From contig NZ_JBIQVZ010000002.1 of assembly GCF_044335535.1 (NCBI RefSeq), positions 62,001-126,000 on the forward strand: a DNA stretch of 64,000 nt, read 5' to 3'. This DNA is from Mariniflexile sp044335535 (GTDB lineage: Bacteria; Bacteroidota; Bacteroidia; Flavobacteriales; Flavobacteriaceae). The position numbers and the translations under genes are program-made. This document shows, one piece after another, positions 1 through 8,439 of the stretch (positions are counted from its first letter, which is position 1; every line of letters begins with the position of its first letter). The notes under the pieces were generated by a model that was not told the DNA's origin, made no database searches, and saw only the letters and a program-made list of their open reading frames with translations.

Positions 1-901
1 CATAATCACTAATAGCCAAATAATACCCGCCATTTTGTAAAAAATAACCGCGGTTATTTTGTTCACCAAAACTAGGGATTATGATACCAGATGTTTGTTT
101 TTCAGACTGCGGAAAGAAGCTAAAAGGCAACCAAACGGGCGTAGGAATATCATAAATATACAAACCGGCAGCTCCTGTTACTATTTTTTTTCCGGGTACA
201 ATTTTGGCTTTTAATAATCGAATATAATACTCAGGGTCCTCTAAATTTTCGGCAGTGGTATATTTTGCATTTTTCAAAAAGTAAACGGAATCATTTTCTT
301 TTTTAGTAATGGATGCAATAATGGTACCATCACCTTGCTCGGTTTTAGAGTTGTAAATAAGTGCCTTTTTTGTTTCTGTATTAAAAATAATGGAATCGGG
401 TTCTACAACATTGGCGCCTTGGGTAAAAACAGGTTTTTGGGTATAGCCACCAATAGAATCTGTAATACCTTTAGCGTATACTGTGTTTTTTGTGTAATCT
501 ATAGTAATACTCCCTGCTGCAATATTCATGTCGCCATAATCAATGGTGGCTTCATTATAAAGATATAACTTGTGTTCTTTCTGGTTAAACTTGGTATAAT
601 CGACTGCATGGTATTTTACCGTATGCTCTAAAAGTTCTTTTTTAGGCTTAATGGAATCTTTAAAAGTAGAATCCTGTGCTTTTTCAGAAGCTTTAGGTAA
701 TAGTAAGCTATCGGTGCTAACAACAATACTGTCTTTAACACTTCTGTCAATAGTAATACCGTTTTTAGGGATGTCTTGTGCAAAGCTTAACATGTTAATA
801 AACACTGTAAAACTTAATGTGAAAAGTATTTTAAAGTTGTTTGTGTGCAACGCTTTTAAATGTATTTTTGTAAAAGTATGGCTCGATTTTTGAAAAGCCA
901 A
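1..901 (-). CDS. lptD: LPS-assembly outer-membrane protein LptD, N-terminal part (cut by window edge)
   Basis: The leftward frame is open from a TTG at 901 to the window edge, about 300 codons, with its C-terminus lying outside. It begins with a long leader ending in a signal-peptide-like hydrophobic stretch and an FAQD cleavage site. It continues with the beta-rich OstA-type periplasmic domain, including YNEATIDYGDMNI and a later IPTPVWLPFSFFP segment typical of Bacteroidota LptD. LptD inserts lipopolysaccharide into the outer leaflet of the outer membrane. The position upstream of and divergent from an amidase/MCE pair matches the gene order I know from Flavobacteriaceae. The start is not certain: a TAnnTTTG box (899-906) overlaps the TTG, so an in-frame TTG at 850 is the alternative. 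Confidence 0.85.
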   Translation of the reverse strand, partial: MAFQKSSHTFTKIHLKALHTNNFKILFTLSFTVFINMLSFAQDIPKNGITIDRSVKDSIVVSTDSLLLPKASEKAQDSTFKDSIKPKKELLEHTVKYHAVDYTKFNQKEHKLYLYNEATIDYGDMNIAAGSITIDYTKNTVYAKGITDSIGGYTQKPVFTQGANVVEPDSIIFNTETKKALIYNSKTEQGDGTIIASITKKENDSVYFLKNAKYTTAENLEDPEYYIRLLKAKIVPGKKIVTGAAGLYIYDIPTPVWLPFSFFPQSEKQTSGIIIPSFGEQNNRGYFLQNGGYYLAISDY

Positions 902-1084
902 AATTACATATATTTTTCTGTGATTGATTTATTATTCAATTAAAATTTTAAATTAAACTTGAACTCAAACATAATGAGTAATAAACCAAGTTTTTTGATC
1001 GTTAAAATGTTTGTGGGCCATAGTTATCAAAATAAAACACGATGATTATAGTTAATGTTTATGAATTAATGATTTAAACCAAAT

Positions 1085-2233
1085 ATGATTACCCTCATGA
1101 AAACGAACAGAGTATTACTTTTCGTATTATTTATAACAGTATTAACATTTTCTTCATTTATTAAAGTAGGAAAAAATGAAGCAGTAGAAAAATTTGTAGT
1201 GGTTTTAGATGCTGGCCATGGAGGGCATGACCCTGGAAATATAGGAAATGGTTATAAAGAAAAAGACATTGCTTTAAAAATTGTTCTAGATATTGGAAGG
1301 CAGTTGGAGAAAAATCCAAACATTAAAGTTGTTTACACACGAGATAAAGACGTTTTTGTAGATTTGTTTGAAAGAGGACAGATTGCAAATAAAGCAAAAG
1401 CCGATTTATTTGTATCGGTACACTGTAATTCGCATAAATCCCAAGCACACGGAACAGAGACGTTTGTTTTGGGAATCCATAGGAATCAAACCAATTTTGA
1501 GGTAGCTAAAAAGGAAAACTCGGTAATTTTTCTAGAAAGTGATTATAAAAACAAGTATGGTAATTTCGACCCCAATTTGCCAGAATCTGTTATGAGCATA
1601 TTAATAAGTCAAGAAGAATACCTAGACCAAAGTATTATGTTGGCAAGCTTAGTTCAAAAGCAATTCACTACTAAATTAAAAAGAAATAATAGAGGTGTTA
1701 AGCAGGCAGGTTTAATAGTTTTGCACCAAACAGTGATGCCTAGTGTATTGATAGAGGTAGGTTTTTTAACGTACAAAGAAGAAGGTGCTTATTTAAATTC
1801 ACAAAGTGGACAAAAAGATATGGCTAACTCTATTACCAGTGCCATTTTAGAATATAAACACAATTTGGATGGCAATGTTGGAAATTTTGAGTTTGAAGAA
1901 CCAATACTCGAAGAAGAAATAATAGAAGCCACAACGATACCAAACGAAACGGAAGAAACAATTGTAGGATCCATAACATTTAAGGTTCAAATAGCAGCCA
2001 CCTCCCGAGCCATTGAGCCCAACCCCTATAATTTTAAAGGCTTAAAAAATATTACGAGGGAAAAAGAAGGTGGTTTGTTTAAGTATTTTTATGGCAACAC
2101 ATCCAATTACGATAACGTTAAAGCCCTTGAAGAAGAAGCCATTAATAAAGGCTATAAATCCAGTTTTATAGTAGCGTTTAAAGATGCTAAAAAAATAAGC
2201 TTATCAGAAGCTCTAAAAACAACCGCTAATTAA
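1085..2233 (+). CDS. N-acetylmuramoyl-L-alanine amidase (Amidase_3) with C-terminal SPOR-like tail
   Basis: This 382-aa enzyme cleaves the amide bond between MurNAc and the stem peptide of peptidoglycan. An N-terminal hydrophobic segment (residues 8-25) points to export. The zinc site is visible: DAGHGGHDPG gives His45, Glu59 follows, and SVHCNSH gives His113. The catalytic glutamate is in VLIEVGFL (Glu224). Residues about 290-375 resemble a SPOR module (FKVQIAATS, then a repeat of GYKSSFIVAF type), which would bind denuded glycan at the division site. ATG 1097 is an alternative start four codons in. The gene is divergent from lptD and followed after 59 bases by mlaD. Confidence 0.9.
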   Translation: MITLMKTNRVLLFVLFITVLTFSSFIKVGKNEAVEKFVVVLDAGHGGHDPGNIGNGYKEKDIALKIVLDIGRQLEKNPNIKVVYTRDKDVFVDLFERGQIANKAKADLFVSVHCNSHKSQAHGTETFVLGIHRNQTNFEVAKKENSVIFLESDYKNKYGNFDPNLPESVMSILISQEEYLDQSIMLASLVQKQFTTKLKRNNRGVKQAGLIVLHQTVMPSVLIEVGFLTYKEEGAYLNSQSGQKDMANSITSAILEYKHNLDGNVGNFEFEEPILEEEIIEATTIPNETEETIVGSITFKVQIAATSRAIEPNPYNFKGLKNITREKEGGLFKYFYGNTSNYDNVKALEEEAINKGYKSSFIVAFKDAKKISLSEALKTTAN

Positions 2234-2256
2234 AGAGGTTCTTTTTAAATTTATTT

Positions 2257-2264
2257 TAAATTTG
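2257..2264 (+). promoter_or_regulatory. Putative -7 promoter box of the MlaD gene
   Basis: TAAATTTG matches the Bacteroidota -7 consensus TAnnTTTG exactly and lies 28 bases before the TTG start at 2293, leaving a normal leader. No TTTG is found at the expected -33 spacing, so the call is tentative. Confidence 0.35.
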
Positions 2265-2292
2265 TACATCTAAAACATTTACTTTATTTACT

Positions 2293-3222
2293 TTGAAAAT
2301 ATCAAAAGAAGTTAAAACAGGCATATTAGTACTATCGGGCATTGTCCTTTTTATTTTTGGATTTAATTATTTAAAAGGAAAAAACCTATTCGAATCAACC
2401 GATGTTTATTATACAGAGTTTGATTACAATGCACTTGATAAATCGTCTCCTATTACAGTAAATGGCAATACTGTTGGTAAAATTCAAGATATAGTTTACG
2501 ATTATAATACAGGTAAAACCAAAGTTGCTTTTTCGGTTAATGCAGCTTTAAAATTTTCTAAAAATTCTGTAATCAAGATGTACGAAACCGGGTTAATGGG
2601 TGGAAATGGACTTGCCATACTCATAAGTGCCGAAGGCGAACAAGCAAAACCAGGCGATGTTTTACCATCTGAAGTTGAATATGGTCTTGTTACAACGCTT
2701 TCTAAAAACTTTTCTGGATTAAGTGATAATTTGGATGCGACTTTAAAATCAACCGATACGCTTATGCTGAGCATCAATAGGTTGGTTAACGATAATTCAG
2801 ATGCTGGTTTAAAACGAACTATTGAAGAATTAAATCACACCTTAAAATCCTTTAAAAACACTTCAAACTCAGTAAATGCCGTTATTTCTAATAACGATAA
2901 AAACATTGCTGCCATACTTGAAAAATTTAAAACAATCAGTAGTGATTTAGCGGTGCTTACTGCAGATTTAAAAAATGCCAACGTTGGTGCTACTGTTGAG
3001 AGTTTGGATAATACACTAAATAAGTTAAATACCATTTTAACAACTATCGATAAAGGAGAAGGTTCTATAGGTAAGTTACTTAAGGACGAAGCGTTGTACA
3101 ACAACCTTGAAGGCGCTACAAAAGAAATGGAAGAATTACTTCGTGATATAAAACTGCACCCTAAACGTTATTTCAGGGTATTGTCCAAAAAAGAAATTCC
3201 ATATCAAGAAGAAACTAAATAA
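2293..3222 (+). CDS. MlaD/MCE-family lipid transport protein
   Basis: This 309-aa protein has one N-terminal transmembrane anchor (residues 11-27) followed by an MCE domain (about 35-115, with SPITVNGNTVGKI and GLMGGNGLAILIS). A long helical region rich in Ser/Asn/Thr (about 125-290) follows. MCE proteins form hexameric periplasmic rings or tubes that carry phospholipids between the membranes, usually with an MlaFE-type ABC transporter. No permease or ATPase lies in this window. The start is TTG, supported by the sequence context MKISKEVKTG typical of the family. Placement after an amidase and next to lptD fits an envelope-maintenance cluster. Confidence 0.85.
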   Translation: MKISKEVKTGILVLSGIVLFIFGFNYLKGKNLFESTDVYYTEFDYNALDKSSPITVNGNTVGKIQDIVYDYNTGKTKVAFSVNAALKFSKNSVIKMYETGLMGGNGLAILISAEGEQAKPGDVLPSEVEYGLVTTLSKNFSGLSDNLDATLKSTDTLMLSINRLVNDNSDAGLKRTIEELNHTLKSFKNTSNSVNAVISNNDKNIAAILEKFKTISSDLAVLTADLKNANVGATVESLDNTLNKLNTILTTIDKGEGSIGKLLKDEALYNNLEGATKEMEELLRDIKLHPKRYFRVLSKKEIPYQEETK

Positions 3223-3228
3223 ACATTC

Positions 3229-4542
3229 ATGGAATATTTACCAAATATACTTTTCATAATTTTACTTGGTTTTGGTATTGGGTTCTTCGCTAAAAACGTA
3301 AAAAAACTCACCCGTAATATCAAATTAGGTCGTGATGTAGATGTTAGTGATAACAAATCACAACGTTGGAAAAACATGGCGATGATAGCTTTGGGGCAAA
3401 GTAAAATGGTTCGTCGTCCAATTGCTGGGTTTTTACACGTAGTAGTTTATCTAGGTTTTATTATTATAAATCTTGAGGTTTTAGAAATCATTATCGATGG
3501 TATTTCAGGTAAACACAGAATAGGTTTGTCAATACTACCCGAAGCTGTTTACGGATTTTTAATAGGTGCTTTTGAAGTTTTAGCTATTTTAGTATTTGTA
3601 TCGGTTACCATTTTTTGGATACGTAGAAACATTATTAAATTAGCGCGTTTCTGGAAAAGTGAAATGACTAGTTGGCCTAAAAATGATGCCAATTTCATTT
3701 TATATTTTGAAATGGTATTAATGATGTTGTTTTTGGTAATGAACGCAACCGATGTACATTTTCAAAGCTTGAATACAGGGAATGTTATCAGTCAGTATAT
3801 AGCGTCTTGGTTTAGCGGTATATCAGAAAACACACTTCATGTTGTAGAAAGAGCAGCTTGGTGGTTTCATATTATAGGTATTTTAGTATTTTTAAATTAT
3901 TTATACTTCTCTAAGCATCTTCATATTTTATTAGCATTTCCAAATACCTTTTATGGAAAGTTAACCCCCAAAGGGCAATTTAATAACTTAGAAGCAGTTA
4001 CCAAAGAAGTTAAATTGATGATGGATCCTAATGTTGACCCATTTGCAGCACCAGCAGAAGGAACAGAAAACGATATTCCTGCAAAGTTTGGAGCTAGTGA
4101 TGTGCAAGATTTAAATTGGGTACAACTGCTAAATGCTTATACCTGTACCGAATGCGGACGCTGTACCAGCGAATGTCCTGCAAACCAAACGGGTAAAAAA
4201 CTGTCGCCACGAAAAATTATGATGGATACCCGCGACCGTCTAGAGGAAGTAGGCAAAAACATTGACGCCAATAAGGGCGCGTTTAAAGAAGATGGCAAAC
4301 AACTTCTCGATAATTATATAACCAGAGAAGAATTGTGGGCATGTACCTCATGTAACGCTTGTGTAGAAGCCTGTCCAGTAAGTATCGATCCGCTTTCAAT
4401 TATAATAGACATGCGACGTTATTTAGTTATGGAGCAAAGTGCTGCACCAGTCGAGTTAAATAACATGATGACGAATATTGAGAATAATGGTGCACCTTGG
4501 CCATACAACCAAATGGACCGGTTAAACTGGAAAAACGAATAA
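3229..4542 (+). CDS. Membrane-anchored (Fe-S)-binding oxidoreductase subunit
   Basis: A 437-aa protein with several N-terminal membrane segments (about residues 5-22, 66-86, 106-132, 160-180 and 215-235). A cytoplasmic C-terminal ferredoxin domain carries two CxxCxxCxxxCP motifs at about 306 (CTECGRCTSECP) and 372 (CTSCNACVEACP). Such proteins resemble the HdrE/HdrC or NarI/GlpC type of electron carrier and probably pass electrons between the quinone pool and a cytoplasmic partner. The obvious partner is the CCG-domain protein at 5222-6013. It starts six bases after mlaD. The physiological substrate cannot be deduced. Confidence 0.85.
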   Translation: MEYLPNILFIILLGFGIGFFAKNVKKLTRNIKLGRDVDVSDNKSQRWKNMAMIALGQSKMVRRPIAGFLHVVVYLGFIIINLEVLEIIIDGISGKHRIGLSILPEAVYGFLIGAFEVLAILVFVSVTIFWIRRNIIKLARFWKSEMTSWPKNDANFILYFEMVLMMLFLVMNATDVHFQSLNTGNVISQYIASWFSGISENTLHVVERAAWWFHIIGILVFLNYLYFSKHLHILLAFPNTFYGKLTPKGQFNNLEAVTKEVKLMMDPNVDPFAAPAEGTENDIPAKFGASDVQDLNWVQLLNAYTCTECGRCTSECPANQTGKKLSPRKIMMDTRDRLEEVGKNIDANKGAFKEDGKQLLDNYITREELWACTSCNACVEACPVSIDPLSIIIDMRRYLVMEQSAAPVELNNMMTNIENNGAPWPYNQMDRLNWKNE

Positions 4543-4555
4543 AAAACCTTTTAGA

Positions 4556-5212
4556 ATGAAAAAAGAAACATTTAAAATTCTGTTTTTCTGCTTTTTACTA
4601 GTTGGATTTGCATCTAAAAATGATGCTCAAGAGCATGTAAATGCCGATTTAAAACATGTTGACAGTTTAGCTCAAAAGATGTTTGTTGATGTAAACAATA
4701 GAGATTTTGATGCTATATTAGACATGACACATCCTAAAGTATTTGAAATACTGCCTAAAGAAAGCTTGAAAAGTATTATTAAAACAATGTTTGAAGGCAA
4801 TGAAGATTTTTCTATAGATATACCTAAAATTATTCCAAAATATAAACTATCTGAACTTTTTAAAAGCGAAGAGAATCATTTAAAGTATGTTTTTGTTTCA
4901 TATGATATGAATATGAAAATGACCTTTAATAAACAAGAATTTAATGATGAATCAAAACAAATGATGATTTCTATGATGGCTGCAAAAGGAATGGATGTCG
5001 AGTTTGTATCAAATAACACTATGGACGTTTTGATGAAAGATACTATGACCATTATTTTAAAAGATGATGCTACTAACGATAAATGGGTCATGGTAAATTA
5101 CGATACTGATTCTCCTTTGTTTTATCAAATACTATCTTCTAATTTAATGGAAAAGGCTAAAGATTATATGCAAGATTTAATGTTAGAAAGGAAAAAAAGT
5201 AGTGAAAATTAA
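4556..5212 (+). CDS. Secreted protein of unknown function between two Fe-S subunits
   Basis: I do not recognise this 218-aa protein. It begins with a signal peptide (hydrophobic residues 8-20, cleavage near NDAQEH). A small alpha/beta fold follows with a phrase like NRDFDAILDMTHPKVFEILP, which recalls NTF2-like or DUF-type periplasmic proteins. It has few charged clusters, no cysteines beyond the signal peptide and no metal motif. It sits 13 bases after one Fe-S subunit and 9 bases before the other, so it is almost certainly co-transcribed with them. Whether it assists that complex or is a chance insertion cannot be told from sequence. Confidence 0.75.
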   Translation: MKKETFKILFFCFLLVGFASKNDAQEHVNADLKHVDSLAQKMFVDVNNRDFDAILDMTHPKVFEILPKESLKSIIKTMFEGNEDFSIDIPKIIPKYKLSELFKSEENHLKYVFVSYDMNMKMTFNKQEFNDESKQMMISMMAAKGMDVEFVSNNTMDVLMKDTMTIILKDDATNDKWVMVNYDTDSPLFYQILSSNLMEKAKDYMQDLMLERKKSSEN

Positions 5213-5221
5213 TTCAAAAAA

Positions 5222-6013
5222 ATGAGCGAATTACTAAAAGTGCCAACCATGGCAGAATTTATGGCAGAAGGTAAACAGCCTGAAGTATTGTTTTGGGTCG
5301 GTTGCGCAGGAAGTTTTGACGATAGAGCAAAAAAAATAACCAAAGCATTTGTTAAACTATTAACCAAAGCCAAAGTAGAATTTGCTGTACTAGGAACCGA
5401 AGAAAGTTGTACGGGTGATCCCGCAAAACGAGCAGGAAACGAGTTTTTGTTTCAAATGCAAGCCGTAACTAATATTGAGGTTTTAAATGCTTATGAAGTT
5501 AAGAAAATAGTAACCGCATGTCCACATTGTTTCAATACCATAAAAAATGAATACCCAGAATTAGGTGGAAACTATGAGGTGATGCACCATACGCAGTTTT
5601 TAAAAACCTTATTAGACGATGGACGTTTAAAAATTGAAGGTGGTCAGTTTAAAGGAAAACGTATTACATTTCACGATCCTTGCTATTTAGGTCGTGCCAA
5701 TAATGTATATGAAGCACCACGCGAATTAATTCAGAAATTAGAAGCAGAGTTGGTGGAAATGAAAAATTGCAAGCGTACCGGATTGTGCTGTGGTGCAGGA
5801 GGCGCTCAAATGTTTAAAGAACCCGAGAAAGGTACTAAAGATGTTAATGTAGAGCGTACCGAACAAGCTTTGGAAACCCAACCAGAAATAATTGCAGCTG
5901 GTTGTCCGTTCTGTAACACCATGATGACCGATGGTGTAAAAGCCAAAGAAAAAGAACAAGATGTTACCGTTATGGATATTGCGGAGTTAATTGCTAATGC
6001 CCAAGATTTGTAG
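5222..6013 (+). CDS. (Fe-S)-binding CCG-domain protein, partner subunit
   Basis: A 263-aa soluble protein with two CCG (cysteine-rich) domains of the HdrB/GlpC/LutA type. The first has VGCAGSFDD, CTGDPAKR and CPHCFNTIKNEYP; the second has HDPCYLGR, CCGAGGAQMF (Cys189-Cys190) and AGCPFCNTMM. In related enzymes these cysteines hold noncubane or 4Fe-4S clusters at a disulfide- or quinone-linked active site. With the membrane Fe-S subunit at 3229 it probably forms one oxidoreductase. Its start lies 9 bases after the intervening secreted protein, supporting one transcript. Confidence 0.87.
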   Translation: MSELLKVPTMAEFMAEGKQPEVLFWVGCAGSFDDRAKKITKAFVKLLTKAKVEFAVLGTEESCTGDPAKRAGNEFLFQMQAVTNIEVLNAYEVKKIVTACPHCFNTIKNEYPELGGNYEVMHHTQFLKTLLDDGRLKIEGGQFKGKRITFHDPCYLGRANNVYEAPRELIQKLEAELVEMKNCKRTGLCCGAGGAQMFKEPEKGTKDVNVERTEQALETQPEIIAAGCPFCNTMMTDGVKAKEKEQDVTVMDIAELIANAQDL

Positions 6014-6107
6014 ATTGTTAAAAAAGGTTATAAGGTTATAAGGTTATGAGGTTAGAAAGTTATAAGGTAAATCGTCAATCAAAAATCGTAAATCGTAAAT
6101 CAAATTA
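6014..6107. repeat. Iterated-word spacer (AAGGTTAT / AATCGTAAATC words)
   Basis: The 94-base spacer is made of short words repeated with small changes: TTATAAGGTTATAAGGTTAT followed by GAGGTT and AAGTTATAAGG, then AATCGTCAATC, AAATCGT and AAATCGTAAATC. It looks like slippage-generated DNA rather than coding sequence and separates two genes in the same direction. Similar spacers recur at 14124, 15480, 19335, 20382 and 29400. Confidence 0.6.
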
Positions 6108-6593
6108 ATGTTAGTAGATTTTAATACATTACCAGAAGAATCACGCGTTTGGATTTACCAAGCAAACCGTTCCTTTTCAGAACAAGAGCTTGAAGAAATT
6201 CAAGAGAAACTAAATATATTTATAGAAAACTGGACGGCACATGGCAGTGATTTGCAATCGGGTTATCTCATTAAATATAACCGATTCATAGTGATTGGTT
6301 TAAACCAAAAAATGAATGCAGCTACAGGTTGCTCTATAGATGCATCGGTACATTTTATTCAACAGTTAGAAAAAGAATACAAGGTCGATTTAATGGATAA
6401 AATGAATGTGTCTTACAAACAAGGAGACTTTGTAGCGTATAAAACACTTTTGGACTTTAAACAAATGGCAAAAGATAAAGCTATTTCTAAAAATACCATT
6501 GTTTTTAATAATTTAGTTACCAATATTGCTGAGTTTAACGAAAACTGGGAAGTACCAGCAAGTGAGAGTTGGCATAGTCGTTTTATTAAATAG
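6108..6593 (+). CDS. Conserved 161-aa protein (often named ABC transporter ATPase, no ATPase motifs)
   Basis: This soluble 161-aa protein is of a family conserved in Flavobacteriaceae. From memory, it is usually labelled ABC transporter ATPase in databases. I see no Walker A, signature or Walker B motif, so that label is not supported here. Recognisable features are the N-terminal LPEESRVWIYQANRSFSE, a central NWTAHGSDLQSGYLIKYNRF and a cysteine in ATGCSIDASVHFIQQLE, and the protein ends WHSRFIK. The function is unknown. It lies between the Fe-S oxidoreductase and serB, in the same orientation as both. Confidence 0.8.
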   Translation: MLVDFNTLPEESRVWIYQANRSFSEQELEEIQEKLNIFIENWTAHGSDLQSGYLIKYNRFIVIGLNQKMNAATGCSIDASVHFIQQLEKEYKVDLMDKMNVSYKQGDFVAYKTLLDFKQMAKDKAISKNTIVFNNLVTNIAEFNENWEVPASESWHSRFIK

Positions 6594-6688
6594 GTTATAA
6601 ATAATCTTCCAAATATTAGAACCTATAAAACTTTCATATTTCAAATAGAATATTCAATTTTGCAGCTTAAAGGAGCAAATATATAATT

Positions 6689-7912
6689 ATGGCTAATGAA
6701 ATTATCCTATTAAATATTTCTGGACCGGATAAACCAGGATTAACCTCTAGTTTAACAAGTGTTTTGGCTGAATATAATGCCAAAGTGTTAGATATCGGGC
6801 AAGCAAATATTCACGATACATTGTCTTTAGGTATATTGTTTGAAATTCAATCGGGACCTAATTCTGCAGCCGTATTAAAAGATTTACTTTTTAAATCATA
6901 CGAACTTGGTATTAAAGCGAAGTTTACACCAATTACACTTGAAAACTATGAGAATTGGGTAAGACTTCAAGGTAAAGATCGTTATATAGTTACTATTTTA
7001 GGAGAAAAACTTGCTGCTGAACAAATATCAAAAGTGACTCAAGTCATTTCAGAAAAGAACTTAAATATAGATTCTATAAAAAGACTAACAGGTAGAATAT
7101 CACTTACTAAAGAAGAAGAATATCCACGAGCTTGTATAGAGTTATCTATTAGAGGACAAATAGCAGATAAAACGGAATTTACCAAAAAATTCATGGAAAT
7201 ATCAATGGATTTAGATGTTGATATTGCCTTTCAAGAAGATAATATTTTTAGACGAAACAGGCGTTTAGTTTGTTTCGATATGGATTCTACACTTATACAA
7301 GCCGAAGTTATTGATAAACTTGCAGAATTGGCAGGTGTTGGTGACGAAGTAAAAGCCATAACAGAATCGGCTATGCAGGGAGACATAGACTTTAAAGAAA
7401 GTTTTGTTAGACGTATGAAGCTTTTAAAAGGTTTGAGCGAGGACGTACTTCACGATGTTGCCGTTAATTTACCATTAACAAAAGGAGCAAAAAGGCTTAT
7501 AGATACTTTAAAAAGTTACGGCTTTAAAACAGCCATTTTATCGGGTGGATTCACTTATTTTGGGCACTATTTACAAAAGGAGTTGGGTATAGATTATGTA
7601 TATGCCAACCAATTGGAAATTAAAGATGGTCTTTTAACAGGTGGTTATATAGGTGAAATTGTTGATGGGAATAAAAAAGCAGAATACCTTAAAGAACTAG
7701 CTCAAAAAGAGGGGATTGATATCGATCAAACCATTGCGGTTGGTGATGGTGCTAACGATTTGCCGATGCTTAACCTTGCAGGCTTAGGGATTGCTTTTCA
7801 TGCAAAACCAACGGTAAAAGACAACGCACAAAGCTCTATTTCAAGTATAGGGTTAGATGGTGTATTATATTTATTGGGTTACCACGACAGGCATATTGAT
7901 TTGATTGAATAG
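6689..7912 (+). CDS. serB: Phosphoserine phosphatase SerB with N-terminal ACT domains
   Basis: SerB hydrolyses O-phosphoserine to serine, the last step of serine synthesis. The 407-aa protein starts with two ACT-like regulatory domains (about 1-85 and 95-180; NISGPDKPGLTSSL is the typical opening). The HAD phosphatase domain follows: motif I is DMDSTL with the nucleophile Asp197 and acid Asp199, motif II SGGFTYF, and motif IV VGDGANDLPML. The cap segment EVIDKLAELAGVGDEV is typical of SerB. The ACT domains probably sense serine. A near-consensus -7 box (CAATTTTG) lies about 30 bases upstream. Confidence 0.95.
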   Translation: MANEIILLNISGPDKPGLTSSLTSVLAEYNAKVLDIGQANIHDTLSLGILFEIQSGPNSAAVLKDLLFKSYELGIKAKFTPITLENYENWVRLQGKDRYIVTILGEKLAAEQISKVTQVISEKNLNIDSIKRLTGRISLTKEEEYPRACIELSIRGQIADKTEFTKKFMEISMDLDVDIAFQEDNIFRRNRRLVCFDMDSTLIQAEVIDKLAELAGVGDEVKAITESAMQGDIDFKESFVRRMKLLKGLSEDVLHDVAVNLPLTKGAKRLIDTLKSYGFKTAILSGGFTYFGHYLQKELGIDYVYANQLEIKDGLLTGGYIGEIVDGNKKAEYLKELAQKEGIDIDQTIAVGDGANDLPMLNLAGLGIAFHAKPTVKDNAQSSISSIGLDGVLYLLGYHDRHIDLIE

Positions 7913-7992
7913 CATGTTTTTATCATTTAAAGTAACTTATGTTACATTGAATTAAACAAAAAGAGTTTACTTTTATTTTTAAATATGTATTA

Positions 7993-8439
7993 ATGAAAAA
8001 TGGTTATTTACTTAGTCTCTTTTTGTTTTTTCTAAGTCTCTCAAGTTTTGCACAAGATTGGACAACTAGTTTTGAAGAAGCAAAACAACAAGCTTTTAAA
8101 AACAATAAAAACATTGTTTTGGTTTTTCAAGGATCTGATTGGTGCGCTCCCTGTATGAAGTTAGATAGGGAAATTTGGAGTTCAGATGAATTTAAAAAGC
8201 TTTCAAAAAATCATTTTGTAATGCTTAAAGCCGATTTTCCTCGAAAAAAAGCTAATAAGTTATCAAAAGAACAAACACTTCAAAATTCAAAATTAGCAGA
8301 GATTTATAATAACCAAGGTATTTTCCCCTTAGTAGTTGTTTTAAATAAAGATGGCAAAGTACTGGGCAAGACAGGTTATGAGAAAACCAATCCTTCAGAT
8401 TATTTTAAAAAATTAACATCATTTGAAAAATTGAATTGA
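7993..8439 (+). CDS. Periplasmic thioredoxin-like protein (CAPC)
   Basis: A 148-aa secreted thioredoxin-fold protein. A signal peptide (residues 1-20, cleavage after FAQ) is followed by GSDWCAPCMKLDREIW, giving the redox pair Cys51-Cys54 in the same fold position as thioredoxin. The length and the DWCAPCM context match the Thioredoxin_7/DUF255-like family. It is the first gene of a four-gene unit and overlaps apbE by four bases. It may keep cysteines of its partners reduced, notably the two C-terminal cysteines of the DUF4266 lipoprotein; that role is inferred from context. Confidence 0.88.
   Translation: MKNGYLLSLFLFFLSLSSFAQDWTTSFEEAKQQAFKNNKNIVLVFQGSDWCAPCMKLDREIWSSDEFKKLSKNHFVMLKADFPRKKANKLSKEQTLQNSKLAEIYNNQGIFPLVVVLNKDGKVLGKTGYEKTNPSDYFKKLTSFEKLN

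Noticed and set aside
335..893. Two rightward open frames at the left edge
   Set aside because: They are shadows of the leftward lptD gene, whose translation is family-typical.
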